Of a DNA stretch of 64,000 nucleotides, positions 34,603 through 44,628 are shown one piece after another. The stretch spans positions 3,596,001 through 3,660,000 of the forward strand of contig NZ_CP087131.1 of assembly GCF_020911865.1 (NCBI RefSeq). Direction: 5' to 3'. Within the stretch, counting starts at the first letter, position 1. Every line of letters begins with the position of its first letter. This DNA comes from Chryseobacterium sp. C-71. Lineage in GTDB: Bacteria; Bacteroidota; Bacteroidia; Flavobacteriales; Weeksellaceae. The notes beneath the pieces were generated by a model. It ran no database searches. It was not told the origin of the DNA and saw only the letters and a list, made by a program, of their open reading frames with translations. The translations under genes were made by a program, and so were the position numbers.

Positions 34603-37020
34603 ATGGAATCAAAAGTAGTAAAGAAATTGCTGGTTTTCGGAACCATGAACATAGCGGCATTTATGTTCTCTCAAAACACGGTAACGGATACAATATCCCC
34701 CAAAGACAAGGTGATCGATGAGGTGGTTATTACAGGTAACTCAAACCCTAAAAATTCTATTAAGACCAGTACATCCATTTCTACTTTGAAATCTGCTGAT
34801 ATTATCAATTCAGCCCCGCGCACTACCGCTGAGATCTTCAGAACGATTCCGGGAATTCGTGCGGAATCTTCAGGCGGTGAGGGTAATTCAAATATAACAG
34901 TAAGAGGTGTTCCTGTATCTGCAGGAGGTTCAAGATATTTATTAATTCAGGAAGATGGTCTTCCGGTTATGCAGTTTGGTGACATTGCGTTTGGAACGCA
35001 GGATCAGTTCACAAGATTTGATTCTTTCGTATCCCGTGTTGAAGCATTACGAGGGGGGTCTGCATCTGTTTTTGCTTCCAACTCACCGGCAGGGATCATC
35101 AACTTTATTACAAAAACAGGTGAGCAAGAAGGCGGAAGCATCACGCAGCAAATAGGATTGAATTATCAGAATTTCAGAACAGATATAGACTATGGAACAC
35201 CATTGGGTAAAGATTTTTATATCGGTGTAGGCGGATTCTACAGAGGCGGAGATGGTCCCAGAAAAACAGGATATACCTCTAATAACGGAGGGCAGTTCCG
35301 TTTGTCTTTATTAAAGAAATTAGAGAAGGGTAGTATCAGATTGTATGGTAAATACCTGGACGACCGGACAGCGGCTTATATGCCGATGCCTATCGCCGTT
35401 TCAGGTTCAGATTCAAATCCTGATTACAGCTCTTTAAATAACTTTGACATCCTAACAGCTGCTTTGCAGTCTTCCAATTTTAAAAATGATGTTACGCTTG
35501 GGGCAAACGGGCAGATCCTGAAAAGTGATATCCGTGATGGAATGCATTCAGTTTCTAAAACCGTTGGAGCCGAGTTTAACTACGATTTAGGATCCGGATG
35601 GAAACTGGATGCAAAAGCAAGATACGCTGCCAATGACGGTCAGTTTTTAGCGCCTTTTCCTGCTTCCGTAGGAAGCAAGTCTGAAATCCTAGAATCTGTT
35701 ACTGATTATGGAAGTGCGGTGTATGCGGGAACCAATACAGAAGTTGACAGCAATGCAAAATACATGAAAACAGTTCTGTTCAATACCAAACTAAACAATC
35801 TCAATAATTTCTTCAGCGATGTCAATATCAGCAAAAAATGGAATACAGTGAAAATGAACGCAGGTGTTTACAACAGTTCTCAAAACATCAACATTTCATG
35901 GAACTGGAATACGTATCTGATGGAAGTTTCTGATAACAATGCACGTTTAGTAGATATTATCAGCAATACAGGAACTAAAATCACAGACAACGGACTTCTG
36001 AACTACGGTGTTCCGGCTTTTGGCGGAGTTAATAGAAATTATGACACCAAATATTCGGTGATCGCACCACATGCGCAGGTCGAAATCAATCCTATTGAAA
36101 AATTAACTTTGGATCTTGGTGCAAGATATGATTTTGGGAATGTCTCAGGAAGTTTTTCAGGAACACAAAACACAAGGAGAGTTATTGATATCAACCAAAA
36201 CGGCACTTTTGAAACACCGGAATATGCAGTAGAAGTGGTGAGTGGAACTGTACCTGTTGATTATCAATACGGCATTTTCGGGTATTCATTTGGAGCTAAC
36301 TATGCCTTAAATTCACGTAATGCATTATTTGCGAGAGTAAGCCAGGGTGGAAGTGCTTCTGCCGACCGAATTCTATTCGCAGGTTACAACTATACCAACA
36401 ATGATGACCCTGCTTTAGACGCTGTAAAAGTTAATAAATTAAATCAGATTGAAGTAGGATATAAACTTAGAGGACCAAATTATTATCTCAATACAACCTT
36501 GTTTCAGGCAAGAACGATTGAAGCAAATTATGAAGCGACCACGCAGCTCAGAACAGAAAATAAATATGAATCATTTGGTGTAGAGCTGGACGGATTCTTT
36601 AAACTCAATAAACACTTTGACATCAAAGCAGGATTGACTTACACGCATGCTGAAATTAAAAATGCGATTGACCAGACCATCATAGGAAATATGCCGAGAA
36701 GAACGCCGAAATTCATGTATTCTTTCAACCCCAATGTGAATATTGAAAAATTAAGCTTTGGTTTCTTTGCAGTGGGGTCTACAAAAGCATTTACACAGGA
36801 CAGTAATAAGCTGGTCATGCCGGGCTATGTGACTGTAAATCCATACATTTCTTACAGATTATTGAAAAATTTAACGCTGAATGTCAATGCCAACAACGTA
36901 TTCAATGCATTGGCCATTACAGAGGCAGAAGAAGGAACTTTACAAGGAACGAACGGAATTGTAAGAGCGAGAACGCTGCCGGGAAGAACTATGGGCGCAA
37001 GTGTAAAGTTTGATTTCTAA
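34603..37020 (+). CDS. TonB-dependent receptor of a sugar locus
   Basis: The ATG at 34603 is chosen since it starts a normal signal peptide (MESKVVKKLLVFGTMNIAAF, cut after MFSQ). The 805-residue receptor has a plug with VIDEVVITGN as TonB-box region, SNITVRGVPVSAGG and VEALRGGSASVFASNSPAGI, and a barrel ending in ASVKFDF. It has no partner SusD gene. Its place after a LacI regulator and before an invertase-like enzyme suggests uptake of an oligosaccharide, plausibly sucrose. Confidence 0.93.
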   Translation: MESKVVKKLLVFGTMNIAAFMFSQNTVTDTISPKDKVIDEVVITGNSNPKNSIKTSTSISTLKSADIINSAPRTTAEIFRTIPGIRAESSGGEGNSNITVRGVPVSAGGSRYLLIQEDGLPVMQFGDIAFGTQDQFTRFDSFVSRVEALRGGSASVFASNSPAGIINFITKTGEQEGGSITQQIGLNYQNFRTDIDYGTPLGKDFYIGVGGFYRGGDGPRKTGYTSNNGGQFRLSLLKKLEKGSIRLYGKYLDDRTAAYMPMPIAVSGSDSNPDYSSLNNFDILTAALQSSNFKNDVTLGANGQILKSDIRDGMHSVSKTVGAEFNYDLGSGWKLDAKARYAANDGQFLAPFPASVGSKSEILESVTDYGSAVYAGTNTEVDSNAKYMKTVLFNTKLNNLNNFFSDVNISKKWNTVKMNAGVYNSSQNINISWNWNTYLMEVSDNNARLVDIISNTGTKITDNGLLNYGVPAFGGVNRNYDTKYSVIAPHAQVEINPIEKLTLDLGARYDFGNVSGSFSGTQNTRRVIDINQNGTFETPEYAVEVVSGTVPVDYQYGIFGYSFGANYALNSRNALFARVSQGGSASADRILFAGYNYTNNDDPALDAVKVNKLNQIEVGYKLRGPNYYLNTTLFQARTIEANYEATTQLRTENKYESFGVELDGFFKLNKHFDIKAGLTYTHAEIKNAIDQTIIGNMPRRTPKFMYSFNPNVNIEKLSFGFFAVGSTKAFTQDSNKLVMPGYVTVNPYISYRLLKNLTLNVNANNVFNALAITEAEEGTLQGTNGIVRARTLPGRTMGASVKFDF

Positions 37021-37073
37021 ATGTATTACAAAAAGCTTTATTTAAATTATTATCATTTCAAAAAAAATAGTAG

Positions 37074-38195
37074 ATGTTTACACAAAAAGCCTTGCAGGTT
37101 ATAGAACGGGCGATCTCAGAACAAGGAATTCTTGCATCTTCTGAAAAGAAAGACAATTATGCGAGAGTCTGGTCGAGAGATTCTATGATGACGGGAATTA
37201 CGGGCATTTTTATCAAAAACCAAATGATCGTTGATGGTCTGGAAAGATCGATCAAAACCCTAGCAGGTCATCAGGCGGAGAACGGACAGATTCCTTCAAA
37301 TGTTTATGGAGATAAAGCAAGTTACGGGACGCTTGTCGGGAGAACAGATGCAACAATCTGGTGGATCATCGGAGCTTGTGAATACATAACATATTCTAAA
37401 GGTGAAGTATTAAAAGATGCTTTAAAAGAGAAAATATACAAAGCATTTTCTTGTTTAAAGACCTGGGAATTTAACCAGCGGGGTTTATTGTACAGTCCGT
37501 TAGGCGGCAACTGGGCAGACGAATATGTGACGTCGGGTTATGTTCTGTATGACAACGTTCTCGGGTATTGGGCTTTGAAAAATGCAGCGGAGTTGTATGA
37601 AGATGAAAATCTGAAATCTCTTGCTGAAACCAAAAAAAAACTGATCGAAAATAATTTCAGGAAGAACAGTTTTGATGGAAGTAAATATCATCCAACAGCC
37701 TATCAGAAAGCCAGAGAAAAACCCTACTTGTGGGCATCCTTGAATGCCAACGGGTACGATGAACGCTTCGATCTTGCTGGAAATGCTTTAGCGATCTTTT
37801 TAGGATTTGATGTAGAGCTGGATGGTTTCACTCATTTTTTAGAAGACTTGAATAAAGAGTTTCAACACTGGATGCTTCCTGTTTTTTATCCGATCATCTT
37901 TCCAAAGGATGCTGACTGGAATTTACTTGAAAACAATTACAGTTATGACTTCAAAAATGAGCCCTATCAATTCCATAACGGAGGTTCATGGCCCATCTAT
38001 CTCGGATGGCTATGTGTCGGATTGAAGAAAAGAGGATATGGTGAAATTCCTGAAAAGATTGTCAACCAGTATGAAAAACTTCTGACGGAGAAAGGTTCAA
38101 GTTTCAGAGAATATTATTCGACGGATCAGTTGATCCCTTCCGGCACAGATCAATTGTGCTTTTCAGCATCTGGTTATCTTTTGATGAAAATATAA
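37074..38195 (+). CDS. Neutral-invertase-like (GH100-type) glycoside hydrolase
   Basis: A 373-residue cytoplasmic enzyme of the (alpha/alpha)6-barrel type. NYARVWSRDSMMTG near residue 28 matches the NY-x-VF-x-RD motif of alkaline/neutral invertases and related debranching-type hydrolases, and later GRTDATIWWIIGA, NWADEYVTSGYVLYDN and FHNGGSWPIYLGWL fit the barrel repeats. It has no signal peptide, so substrate must be imported by the transporter at 38890. Sucrose is the likeliest substrate; other glucosides are possible. Confidence 0.7.
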   Translation: MFTQKALQVIERAISEQGILASSEKKDNYARVWSRDSMMTGITGIFIKNQMIVDGLERSIKTLAGHQAENGQIPSNVYGDKASYGTLVGRTDATIWWIIGACEYITYSKGEVLKDALKEKIYKAFSCLKTWEFNQRGLLYSPLGGNWADEYVTSGYVLYDNVLGYWALKNAAELYEDENLKSLAETKKKLIENNFRKNSFDGSKYHPTAYQKAREKPYLWASLNANGYDERFDLAGNALAIFLGFDVELDGFTHFLEDLNKEFQHWMLPVFYPIIFPKDADWNLLENNYSYDFKNEPYQFHNGGSWPIYLGWLCVGLKKRGYGEIPEKIVNQYEKLLTEKGSSFREYYSTDQLIPSGTDQLCFSASGYLLMKI

Positions 38196-38247
38196 AGATG
38201 AAAATTGATCATTACAAAAAAACTATTATTTAAAAACAGATTAGAAC

Positions 38248-38886
38248 ATGATTGGAGATATAATTAATTTGGAGAAGAGACATTTGGAGACCGCAGAAAA
38301 TATCTATAAGATCTTAGGACAAAATAATATTCACACTAAAAAATGGGCAGTCGGAATATGCGGGGAGAGTGGCAGTGGAAAGTCGGTTACTGCCTTCGCT
38401 TTGAAAAAAGTATTGGAAGAACATGGGATCGGGAGTTTTGTGATTCAAATGGATGACTATTTTAAGTTTCCACCGAAAACCAATCATGAGAACCGTCAAA
38501 AGAGTTTTGACAATATCGGAATGCATGAAGTTCAGTTGGAATTGATCGAAGAAAACATCAAAGATTTTAAAAAGGGGAGTTCTTCTATCAAAAAGCCTTT
38601 GGTTCATTATCAGAACAACTCTGTATCACAGGAAATTCTCGACCTTGATGACATCCAGGTTCTTATTATTGAGGGAACCTATATATTGAGCATTGATGAG
38701 TTTGATTTCAGTATATTCATAGACCGGAATTACAAGGATACCTATGAAAACAGAATCCAGAGAAACCGTGATGAGCAGAGTGAATTCATTGAAAAGGTTT
38801 TGGGTATTGAGCATAACATCATTCGTCAATTGAAGGAAAAGGCAGATATCGTGCTTGGAAAAGATTATCAAATTGTAAAGCCGTAA
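38248..38886 (+). CDS. Uridine-kinase-like P-loop kinase
   Basis: A 212-residue P-loop kinase with Walker A GESGSGKS (residues 39-46), a substrate loop QMDDYFKFPPKTN, and a Walker-B-like VLIIEGTYIL. It resembles uridine kinase and phosphoribulokinase relatives. Inside a sugar operon (the hydrolase 52 bases upstream, the transporter 3 bases downstream) it more likely phosphorylates a sugar, for instance a hexose released from sucrose, than a nucleoside. This is an inference from position. Confidence 0.8.
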   Translation: MIGDIINLEKRHLETAENIYKILGQNNIHTKKWAVGICGESGSGKSVTAFALKKVLEEHGIGSFVIQMDDYFKFPPKTNHENRQKSFDNIGMHEVQLELIEENIKDFKKGSSSIKKPLVHYQNNSVSQEILDLDDIQVLIIEGTYILSIDEFDFSIFIDRNYKDTYENRIQRNRDEQSEFIEKVLGIEHNIIRQLKEKADIVLGKDYQIVKP

Positions 38887-38889
38887 ATT

Positions 38890-40296
38890 ATGAATAAAAA
38901 AATAATACCTAAGCTTAGTTTCTGGCAGATCTGGAATATGAATGTCGGCTTCTTTGGTATTCAATACAGTTTTGGTCTTCAGCAGACCGCTGTCAATCCT
39001 TTGTATTCCTTTTTGGGAGCTCACGCAGATCAGCTTCCTATCCTTAATCTGGCAGGTCCTGTAACAGGATTGCTCATTCAACCACTCATCGGAGCCATCA
39101 GTGATAAGACCTGGAGCGTGAAATGGGGAAGGCGGAAACCATTCTTTCTGTTGGGTGCTGTATTCTGCAGCTTAGCTTTGTTTGTATTTCCGTTCAGTTC
39201 TTCGATCTGGATGGCAGTAGGTCTATTGTGGATTCTGGATGCTGCGAACAATACAGCCATGGAACCTTACCGGGCTTTTATCGGGGATAAACTTCCCGAG
39301 GAGCAGCAAACCTATGGTTTTCAGATGCAGAGTCTGTTTGTCGGTGGTGGAATTACGCTGGCCAATCTCTCTCTGTTTGCTTTTCAAAAATACTTTGGAG
39401 GAAGTTCAGAACCCGGAGGCATACCTGCATGGGTCTATTATTCGTTTTTCTTAGGCTCTTTCTGTTCGATTGCATCCGTGGTATGGTCGGTGTATAAGAC
39501 CCCGGAAATTCCTCCGACTGAAGAAGAACTGATCAAGCTAAAAGCAGAAAAAGAAAATGATACGGTCTTCACTCCGTTTGTGGATATTTTTACTGCGATC
39601 ATCAAAATGCCCAAAATACTTTGGCAGTTGGCACTGGTCTATCTGTTTCAGTGGTATGCGCTTTTCTGTTACTGGCAGTTTGTAACCCCGATGATCAAGC
39701 AGACCCTGTATCATGTTTCTGAAAGTGATGAGCAACAGGCCAATCATTTCATTGAACTTTCAAAAAATGGACTTTCAGTATCACAGAGTGATATGTCCTG
39801 GGCTAAGAACATACTGAATCTGGTAGAGACAGCAGTCGGACAAACCGGATTGATGAATGGTTTCTATAATTTCATCACCATGATATCAGCATTGATGCTC
39901 ATTCCTTTTGCACTAAAATATTCCTCAAAAAATGTCTACGTTTTTTGTCTTTGGGCAACAGGCATTTCTTTACTGATTTTACCATTCATCCACAATGAAT
40001 ATTTAATATTGCTGCCGATGATCCTTTTTGGAATTGGATGGGCCGCTATGATGGGACTGCCATATTCAATGGTTTCGCCATCCATTCCTGCGGAAAAAAG
40101 AGGTGTTTATATGGGAGTGATCAATATGATGATCGTTATCCCGATGTTGATTCAGACAGTTTCATTTGGTTTTATCTATAAAAATTTTCTGGGAAGCGAT
40201 CCTTCAAATGCTATCACAATGGCCGGTACCTTATTTTTACTGGCATCTATTTCAGTGATGTTGATCCAGGTCAAAAGATCAACTGATCAATCATAA
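38890..40296 (+). CDS. GPH/SUC-type sugar transporter of the MFS
   Basis: A 468-residue, 12-helix permease. The start FFGIQYSFGLQQTAVNPLYS, the loop KWGRRKPFFLLGA between helices 2 and 3, and NTAMEPYRAFIGDKLP resemble SLC45 and plant SUC transporters and bacterial GPH sugar importers. It should bring disaccharide into the cytoplasm for the invertase-like enzyme. It starts 3 bases after the kinase stop codon. It ends opposite the DnaE2-like gene, with about 45 bases between the two stop codons. Confidence 0.88.
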   Translation: MNKKIIPKLSFWQIWNMNVGFFGIQYSFGLQQTAVNPLYSFLGAHADQLPILNLAGPVTGLLIQPLIGAISDKTWSVKWGRRKPFFLLGAVFCSLALFVFPFSSSIWMAVGLLWILDAANNTAMEPYRAFIGDKLPEEQQTYGFQMQSLFVGGGITLANLSLFAFQKYFGGSSEPGGIPAWVYYSFFLGSFCSIASVVWSVYKTPEIPPTEEELIKLKAEKENDTVFTPFVDIFTAIIKMPKILWQLALVYLFQWYALFCYWQFVTPMIKQTLYHVSESDEQQANHFIELSKNGLSVSQSDMSWAKNILNLVETAVGQTGLMNGFYNFITMISALMLIPFALKYSSKNVYVFCLWATGISLLILPFIHNEYLILLPMILFGIGWAAMMGLPYSMVSPSIPAEKRGVYMGVINMMIVIPMLIQTVSFGFIYKNFLGSDPSNAITMAGTLFLLASISVMLIQVKRSTDQS

Positions 40297-40342
40297 AAAA
40301 GCGATAAATAAACATATAAATATATACTATTTGTCTCGTGGA

Positions 40343-43300
40343 TTACTTCATCTTGCTTCTCGGCAGTCCGATCTCCTGTTCTTGTGGATAAGGTTTCCTT
40401 AAGGTCATACTCACATCTTCTCGGAGACTTCTTTCAATTTCCTGGGACTTTTCCTGATCCATAGAATAACGTGGATCAGCAATCAGTGGCATCTTGGCCA
40501 TTTTTGTGATAGTGATGGTGGGAAAGTGATAGTCAATCTCTACAGTCCCCAATAACAGATAGATACCGCCTTCTTTAAAGGGGAACTTTCTCAGGCTGTC
40601 AGGAAAATGGGCGGTATCAAAATATTCCCCTTCGGCATCGATCCAGGTTCCGAAGTACATATCATCTCTCTTTCCGGGATGATTTTTATTTTTAATGGGC
40701 ACATGTTTTCTCGAGATCAGATAGGCCAGCATCTTTACCTGCTTCTTATGATACTTCAAAAGATCCTGTACCATGACATGGCCTCTGTACTTTGTTTTAA
40801 GAAGATCAAATATAGAAAAGGAAACGGGAAAACCCAGGATCTCAATTTCATCGAAAGCATCTTCAAATTGATTCCTTTCAATAACCGGCAGTTGATAATC
40901 TTTTTGTGGCTCAGCGAATAAAGAAATGACCTTCGTTCTATATTGTCCTTTAGACAACAAGAATCTGGCTTCGATCAGCAATTCATGTTTTTGTTTTCCT
41001 GTACATCTGAAAGCACCGATGAAAATAAGGGTCTGCAATGTTTCTATACCGATGGATACCCTTTTGACAAAGTCTTCAAGTGACCTGTAGTCCCCGTTGT
41101 TCTTTCTTTCTTCGGGAATGACCTGCTTAATCGTTGCTTCCAGTTTTTCAATGTGCATAAAGCCTAAGTACACATCTGTTCCATAGACTGTCGTCTGAAA
41201 TTCACTAAGGTTGACACAGGGATTATGAATGGTCGCTCCTGCCATTTTTGCCTCGTGAACATATACTTCTGTTCTGTAAAATCCACCACCATTATTGATG
41301 GCTGAGACCATAAATTCAATAGGGTAGTAGACTTTGAGATAGAGACTCTGATAACTTTCCACTGCATAGGAAGCAGAGTGTGCCTTGCAGAATGAATATC
41401 CCGCAAACGATTCGATCTGCCGATAGACTTCCTGAGATAATTGTTCAGGATGCCCTTTTTTACTGCAAGACTCAAAGAAGTCATCTTTTAATTTCTGTAA
41501 TGCAGATAAAGAACGGCCTTTACCGCTCATCGCTCTGCGCAAGACATCCCCATTTTCCGCAGAAACACCGCCAAAATGCAAAGCGATCTTGATGACATCT
41601 TCCTGGTATACCATAATGCCATAGGTCTCACCAAGTTCTTTCTCAAAGACCTCGTGAAAATATTCAAACTGGTCAGGATGGTTATGCCGGAATATATATT
41701 CCCGCATCATGCCGCTCTGTGCTACTCCTGGGCGTATAATGGATGAGCCGGCGACCAGTACTTTGTAGTTATCGCATTTCAATCTTCTCAATAAACCCCG
41801 CATCGCAGGCGATTCAATATAGAAACAGCCAATCGTCTTTCCGATACTCAGATACTCATTGCACTTGGCCTCATTTTTTGAGATCCTTGTATCCTCAATA
41901 TCTACAATGATCCCTCTTTTTTCTTCGATCAAATTAACGGTGTCCTTGATGGTTCCCAATCCTCTTTGTGAAAGGATGTCAAACTTTTCCAGACCAATTT
42001 CCTCTGCCGTATGCATATCGAATTGTACAATGGGGAACTCCTTGGGCGGAAATTCCAAAGCAGAATAATTGGTGATAGGCTCTTCAGAGATCAGGATCCC
42101 ACAGGAATGCATGCTTCTTTGATTAGGGAAACCGATCAGTAACTTTTCATACTTGTAGATCTCCTCAACAATGGAATTCTGATCATGCTGATCTTTCGGT
42201 CTTTTGGAGAGCTGATCTAATTCTTCCTTTGGCAGTCCGAATACTTTGCCCAGTTCCCTGAACCTTGACCTGCTTTTAAACTCCACATTGGTTCCACAAA
42301 AAGCCACATGGTCTTTTCCATATTTTTTAAAGATATATTCCAATATGGTATCTCTGTTCTTCCAGCTCCAGTCAATATCAAAGTCAGGTGGGGTTTTTCG
42401 GTTAAGATTCAGAAACCTTTCAAAGTAGAGATCCAATTCCAAGGGACAGATGTCAGTAATTCCGATGCAATAGCTGACAATGGAGTTGGCACCGCTTCCT
42501 CTTCCGACGTGCATAAATCCCATCCGTTTGCTGTACTGGATGATATCCCATGTAATTAAAAAGTAACCACAGAAATTCAACTGGTCAATCACCGCCAGTT
42601 CTTTCTCTACCCTTGCTTTGGCTTGTATATCATCAACAGAATACTTGGTATGCAGTCCATCAAAAGCCAATTGTTTCAGCAATTCAAAATCACTCTCTTT
42701 GCTTTCTGTAAAATATTTTTTGTTTTTGGGAGTTTTAAAATCAAAATCAAAACTGCATTCATCGACGATATATCTGGTGTTTTCAATGATCTCCGGATAT
42801 TGGGAATACTTCCTTAATAGTTCTCTTTTACCAATAAATTTCTCATTGCTTTTACAGTAATCATCTTCTGTCAGTTTGCTGAATAAAGTATTTCCAGCTA
42901 TTGCCCTTAAAACTTTATGAAGTTCATATTCTTCATCAGTTTTGAAGGTTATTGGATGCAGGATAACCATTTTATGGGTCAAGGACTTTAGCTCAGGAGC
43001 ATATAACAGATTTAACTCATCGTGTCTTATTCCGATAAATTCATGTTCAAGCAGTTTTTCAGGAATATTCTTTAAAGGATAGATCACAAAAGTATTTTCA
43101 AGTTCAGGATTAGCTTTAGGAATCTCAATTCCCTCACAATTATAATTGGTCAGAAGCCTGTTGATCTCTGCGATACCTTCAGGATTTTTGGCCAGGCAAA
43201 TATAATATTGATTTTCAACTCTAACATCAACCCCAAGGATTGGTTTGATCCCTGCACTCTGACAAAGCTTATAAAATTGATAGATACCGGTAACCGTATT

Positions 43301-43414
43301 GATGTCAGTCAATGCCAAGACCTTGAGTCTATGATCAACAGCTTTCTGGACCAGGTCTTCGACAGAGATGGTCCCATAACGCAGACTGTGATATGAATGG
43401 CAATTGAGAAACAT
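40343..43414 (-). CDS. Error-prone DNA polymerase III alpha subunit (DnaE2/ImuC-like)
   Basis: A 1023-residue C-family polymerase, shorter than a replicative DnaE (about 1160 residues). It has a PHP domain (NCHSYHSLRYG at the start, then LALTDINTVTGIY), the polymerase core with the catalytic PPDFDIDWSW (near residue 345), the third Asp region, and an HhH/OB C-terminal part. It lies 9 bases after the Y-family polymerase gene. With that gene and the LexA-like repressor it forms the mutagenic-repair cassette typical of many Bacteroidota, comparable to imuB-dnaE2. Confidence 0.92.
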   Translation of the reverse strand: MFLNCHSYHSLRYGTISVEDLVQKAVDHRLKVLALTDINTVTGIYQFYKLCQSAGIKPILGVDVRVENQYYICLAKNPEGIAEINRLLTNYNCEGIEIPKANPELENTFVIYPLKNIPEKLLEHEFIGIRHDELNLLYAPELKSLTHKMVILHPITFKTDEEYELHKVLRAIAGNTLFSKLTEDDYCKSNEKFIGKRELLRKYSQYPEIIENTRYIVDECSFDFDFKTPKNKKYFTESKESDFELLKQLAFDGLHTKYSVDDIQAKARVEKELAVIDQLNFCGYFLITWDIIQYSKRMGFMHVGRGSGANSIVSYCIGITDICPLELDLYFERFLNLNRKTPPDFDIDWSWKNRDTILEYIFKKYGKDHVAFCGTNVEFKSRSRFRELGKVFGLPKEELDQLSKRPKDQHDQNSIVEEIYKYEKLLIGFPNQRSMHSCGILISEEPITNYSALEFPPKEFPIVQFDMHTAEEIGLEKFDILSQRGLGTIKDTVNLIEEKRGIIVDIEDTRISKNEAKCNEYLSIGKTIGCFYIESPAMRGLLRRLKCDNYKVLVAGSSIIRPGVAQSGMMREYIFRHNHPDQFEYFHEVFEKELGETYGIMVYQEDVIKIALHFGGVSAENGDVLRRAMSGKGRSLSALQKLKDDFFESCSKKGHPEQLSQEVYRQIESFAGYSFCKAHSASYAVESYQSLYLKVYYPIEFMVSAINNGGGFYRTEVYVHEAKMAGATIHNPCVNLSEFQTTVYGTDVYLGFMHIEKLEATIKQVIPEERKNNGDYRSLEDFVKRVSIGIETLQTLIFIGAFRCTGKQKHELLIEARFLLSKGQYRTKVISLFAEPQKDYQLPVIERNQFEDAFDEIEILGFPVSFSIFDLLKTKYRGHVMVQDLLKYHKKQVKMLAYLISRKHVPIKNKNHPGKRDDMYFGTWIDAEGEYFDTAHFPDSLRKFPFKEGGIYLLLGTVEIDYHFPTITITKMAKMPLIADPRYSMDQEKSQEIERSLREDVSMTLRKPYPQEQEIGLPRSKMK

Positions 43415-43423
43415 AATAAAAAA

Positions 43424-44566
43424 TTAAAATAACAAGCCTGATGCTCTGCCAACACTTGAGGTACCGAATCGGTTTTTGATCTTATCCATTGTCTCATATA
43501 ATGAAATGAGTTCTTCCGTATCTTCGAAAAGATCCATTTGATGACAGCCGTGAACCAAACCGGTAAACCTTACACCGATCAACCGTATCCTCATTCTTCG
43601 TGTATAGACTTTGTTGAATAGTTCCAGGACATACCTGAGTAAAGTATGATCAGCCGATGTATAGGGAATTCTGCACTGTTTGGTCTCCGTATCAAAATTT
43701 GAATACCTGATCTTAACTGAAACCGTTGAGGTCAGCCATTTTTCATGTCTCAGCTGATAACAAAGTTTTTCAACCATTCCTGATAAAACACTCCTGATAT
43801 TCTGAATATCAATGGTGTCCTGGGAAAAAGTGTTCTCCGTAGAGATCGACTTTCTTTCGGAGTAGGGAACGACGGGGGTTTCATCGATGCCGTGGGCTTT
43901 TTTCCAAAGGGTAGTGCCGTTCTTTCCGACAAGCTCCTGCAATACATCGACCGGCATCTCAGAAAGGGTCTTAATGGTTTTGACACCTAACCTTGAAAAC
44001 AGCTGAAAGGTCTCTGGCCCGACCATGGGGATCTTTTTGATAGACAACGGATTTAAAAAAGGTTGGACATCCAAAGCCCTGACCTCCAGTTTTCCAATGG
44101 GTTTGGATTCACCCGTCCCGATTTTGGACACTGTCTTATTGGTGGAAAGGGCAAAACTGATTGGCAGACCTGTATTTTTCATCACAGCATCGGCAACTTC
44201 GTTTGTCCACTGATAACAGCCAAAGAACTTGTCCATTCCGGAAAGATCCAGATAAAATTCATCGATGCTGGCCTTTTCAAGCACCGGTACTTTTTCCTGA
44301 ATGACCTCGGTCACCAGATGTGACATATTGGAATAATATTCCATATCACCTTTGATCACCCTAGCCTCAGGGCACAACCTCAAAGCCATCCTGATGGGCA
44401 TCGCCGAGCGGACACCGAATTCTCTCGCCTCATACGAGCATGATGCCACCACACCACGGTCACCGCCTCCAATGATCACGGGCTGTTTCTCCAACACAGA
44501 GTTTTTCAGCCGCTCACAGGAGACAAAAAATGTGTCCAGATCCATATGTGCAATTGCTCTTTCCAT
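43424..44566 (-). CDS. Y-family (DinB/UmuC-type) DNA polymerase
   Basis: A 380-residue translesion polymerase. Catalytic carboxylates are visible in AHMDLDTFF (Asp9) and KASIDEFYLDL (Asp102, Glu103), so it is predicted active, unlike ImuB proteins that lack them. Palm, fingers, thumb and little-finger regions appear complete. Near the C-terminus QMDLF (residues 343-347) matches the beta-clamp-binding consensus. It diverges from the S24 repressor gene and precedes the DnaE2-like gene by 9 bases, so both polymerases should be induced together by DNA damage. Confidence 0.94.
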   Translation of the reverse strand: MERAIAHMDLDTFFVSCERLKNSVLEKQPVIIGGGDRGVVASCSYEAREFGVRSAMPIRMALRLCPEARVIKGDMEYYSNMSHLVTEVIQEKVPVLEKASIDEFYLDLSGMDKFFGCYQWTNEVADAVMKNTGLPISFALSTNKTVSKIGTGESKPIGKLEVRALDVQPFLNPLSIKKIPMVGPETFQLFSRLGVKTIKTLSEMPVDVLQELVGKNGTTLWKKAHGIDETPVVPYSERKSISTENTFSQDTIDIQNIRSVLSGMVEKLCYQLRHEKWLTSTVSVKIRYSNFDTETKQCRIPYTSADHTLLRYVLELFNKVYTRRMRIRLIGVRFTGLVHGCHQMDLFEDTEELISLYETMDKIKNRFGTSSVGRASGLLF

Positions 44567-44570
44567 ACTG

Positions 44571-44578
44571 CAAACTTA
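44571..44578 (-). promoter_or_regulatory. -7 promoter element of the mutagenic polymerase operon
   Basis: The minus strand reads TAAGTTTG, an exact TAnnTTTG match, 4 bases before the start codon. The transcript would be practically leaderless. The palindrome at 44610-44628 lies about 31 bases upstream and could block this promoter too. Confidence 0.6.
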
Positions 44579-44601
44579 GTCACGTTTTTAAACAAAATGT
44601 G

Positions 44602-44609
44602 TATATTTG
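44602..44609 (+). promoter_or_regulatory. -7 promoter element of the S24 repressor gene
   Basis: TATATTTG is an exact TAnnTTTG match, immediately followed by the 19-base operator palindrome that covers the start codon. Confidence 0.65.
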
Positions 44610-44628
44610 TTGTCATAAATTATGACAA
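44610..44628. promoter_or_regulatory. Palindromic operator over the repressor start codon
   Basis: TTGTCATAAATTATGACAA is a perfect inverted repeat (9-base arms, one central base). It touches the -7 box on its left and includes the ATG at 44622. Bound repressor would shut off its own transcription. Confidence 0.75.
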
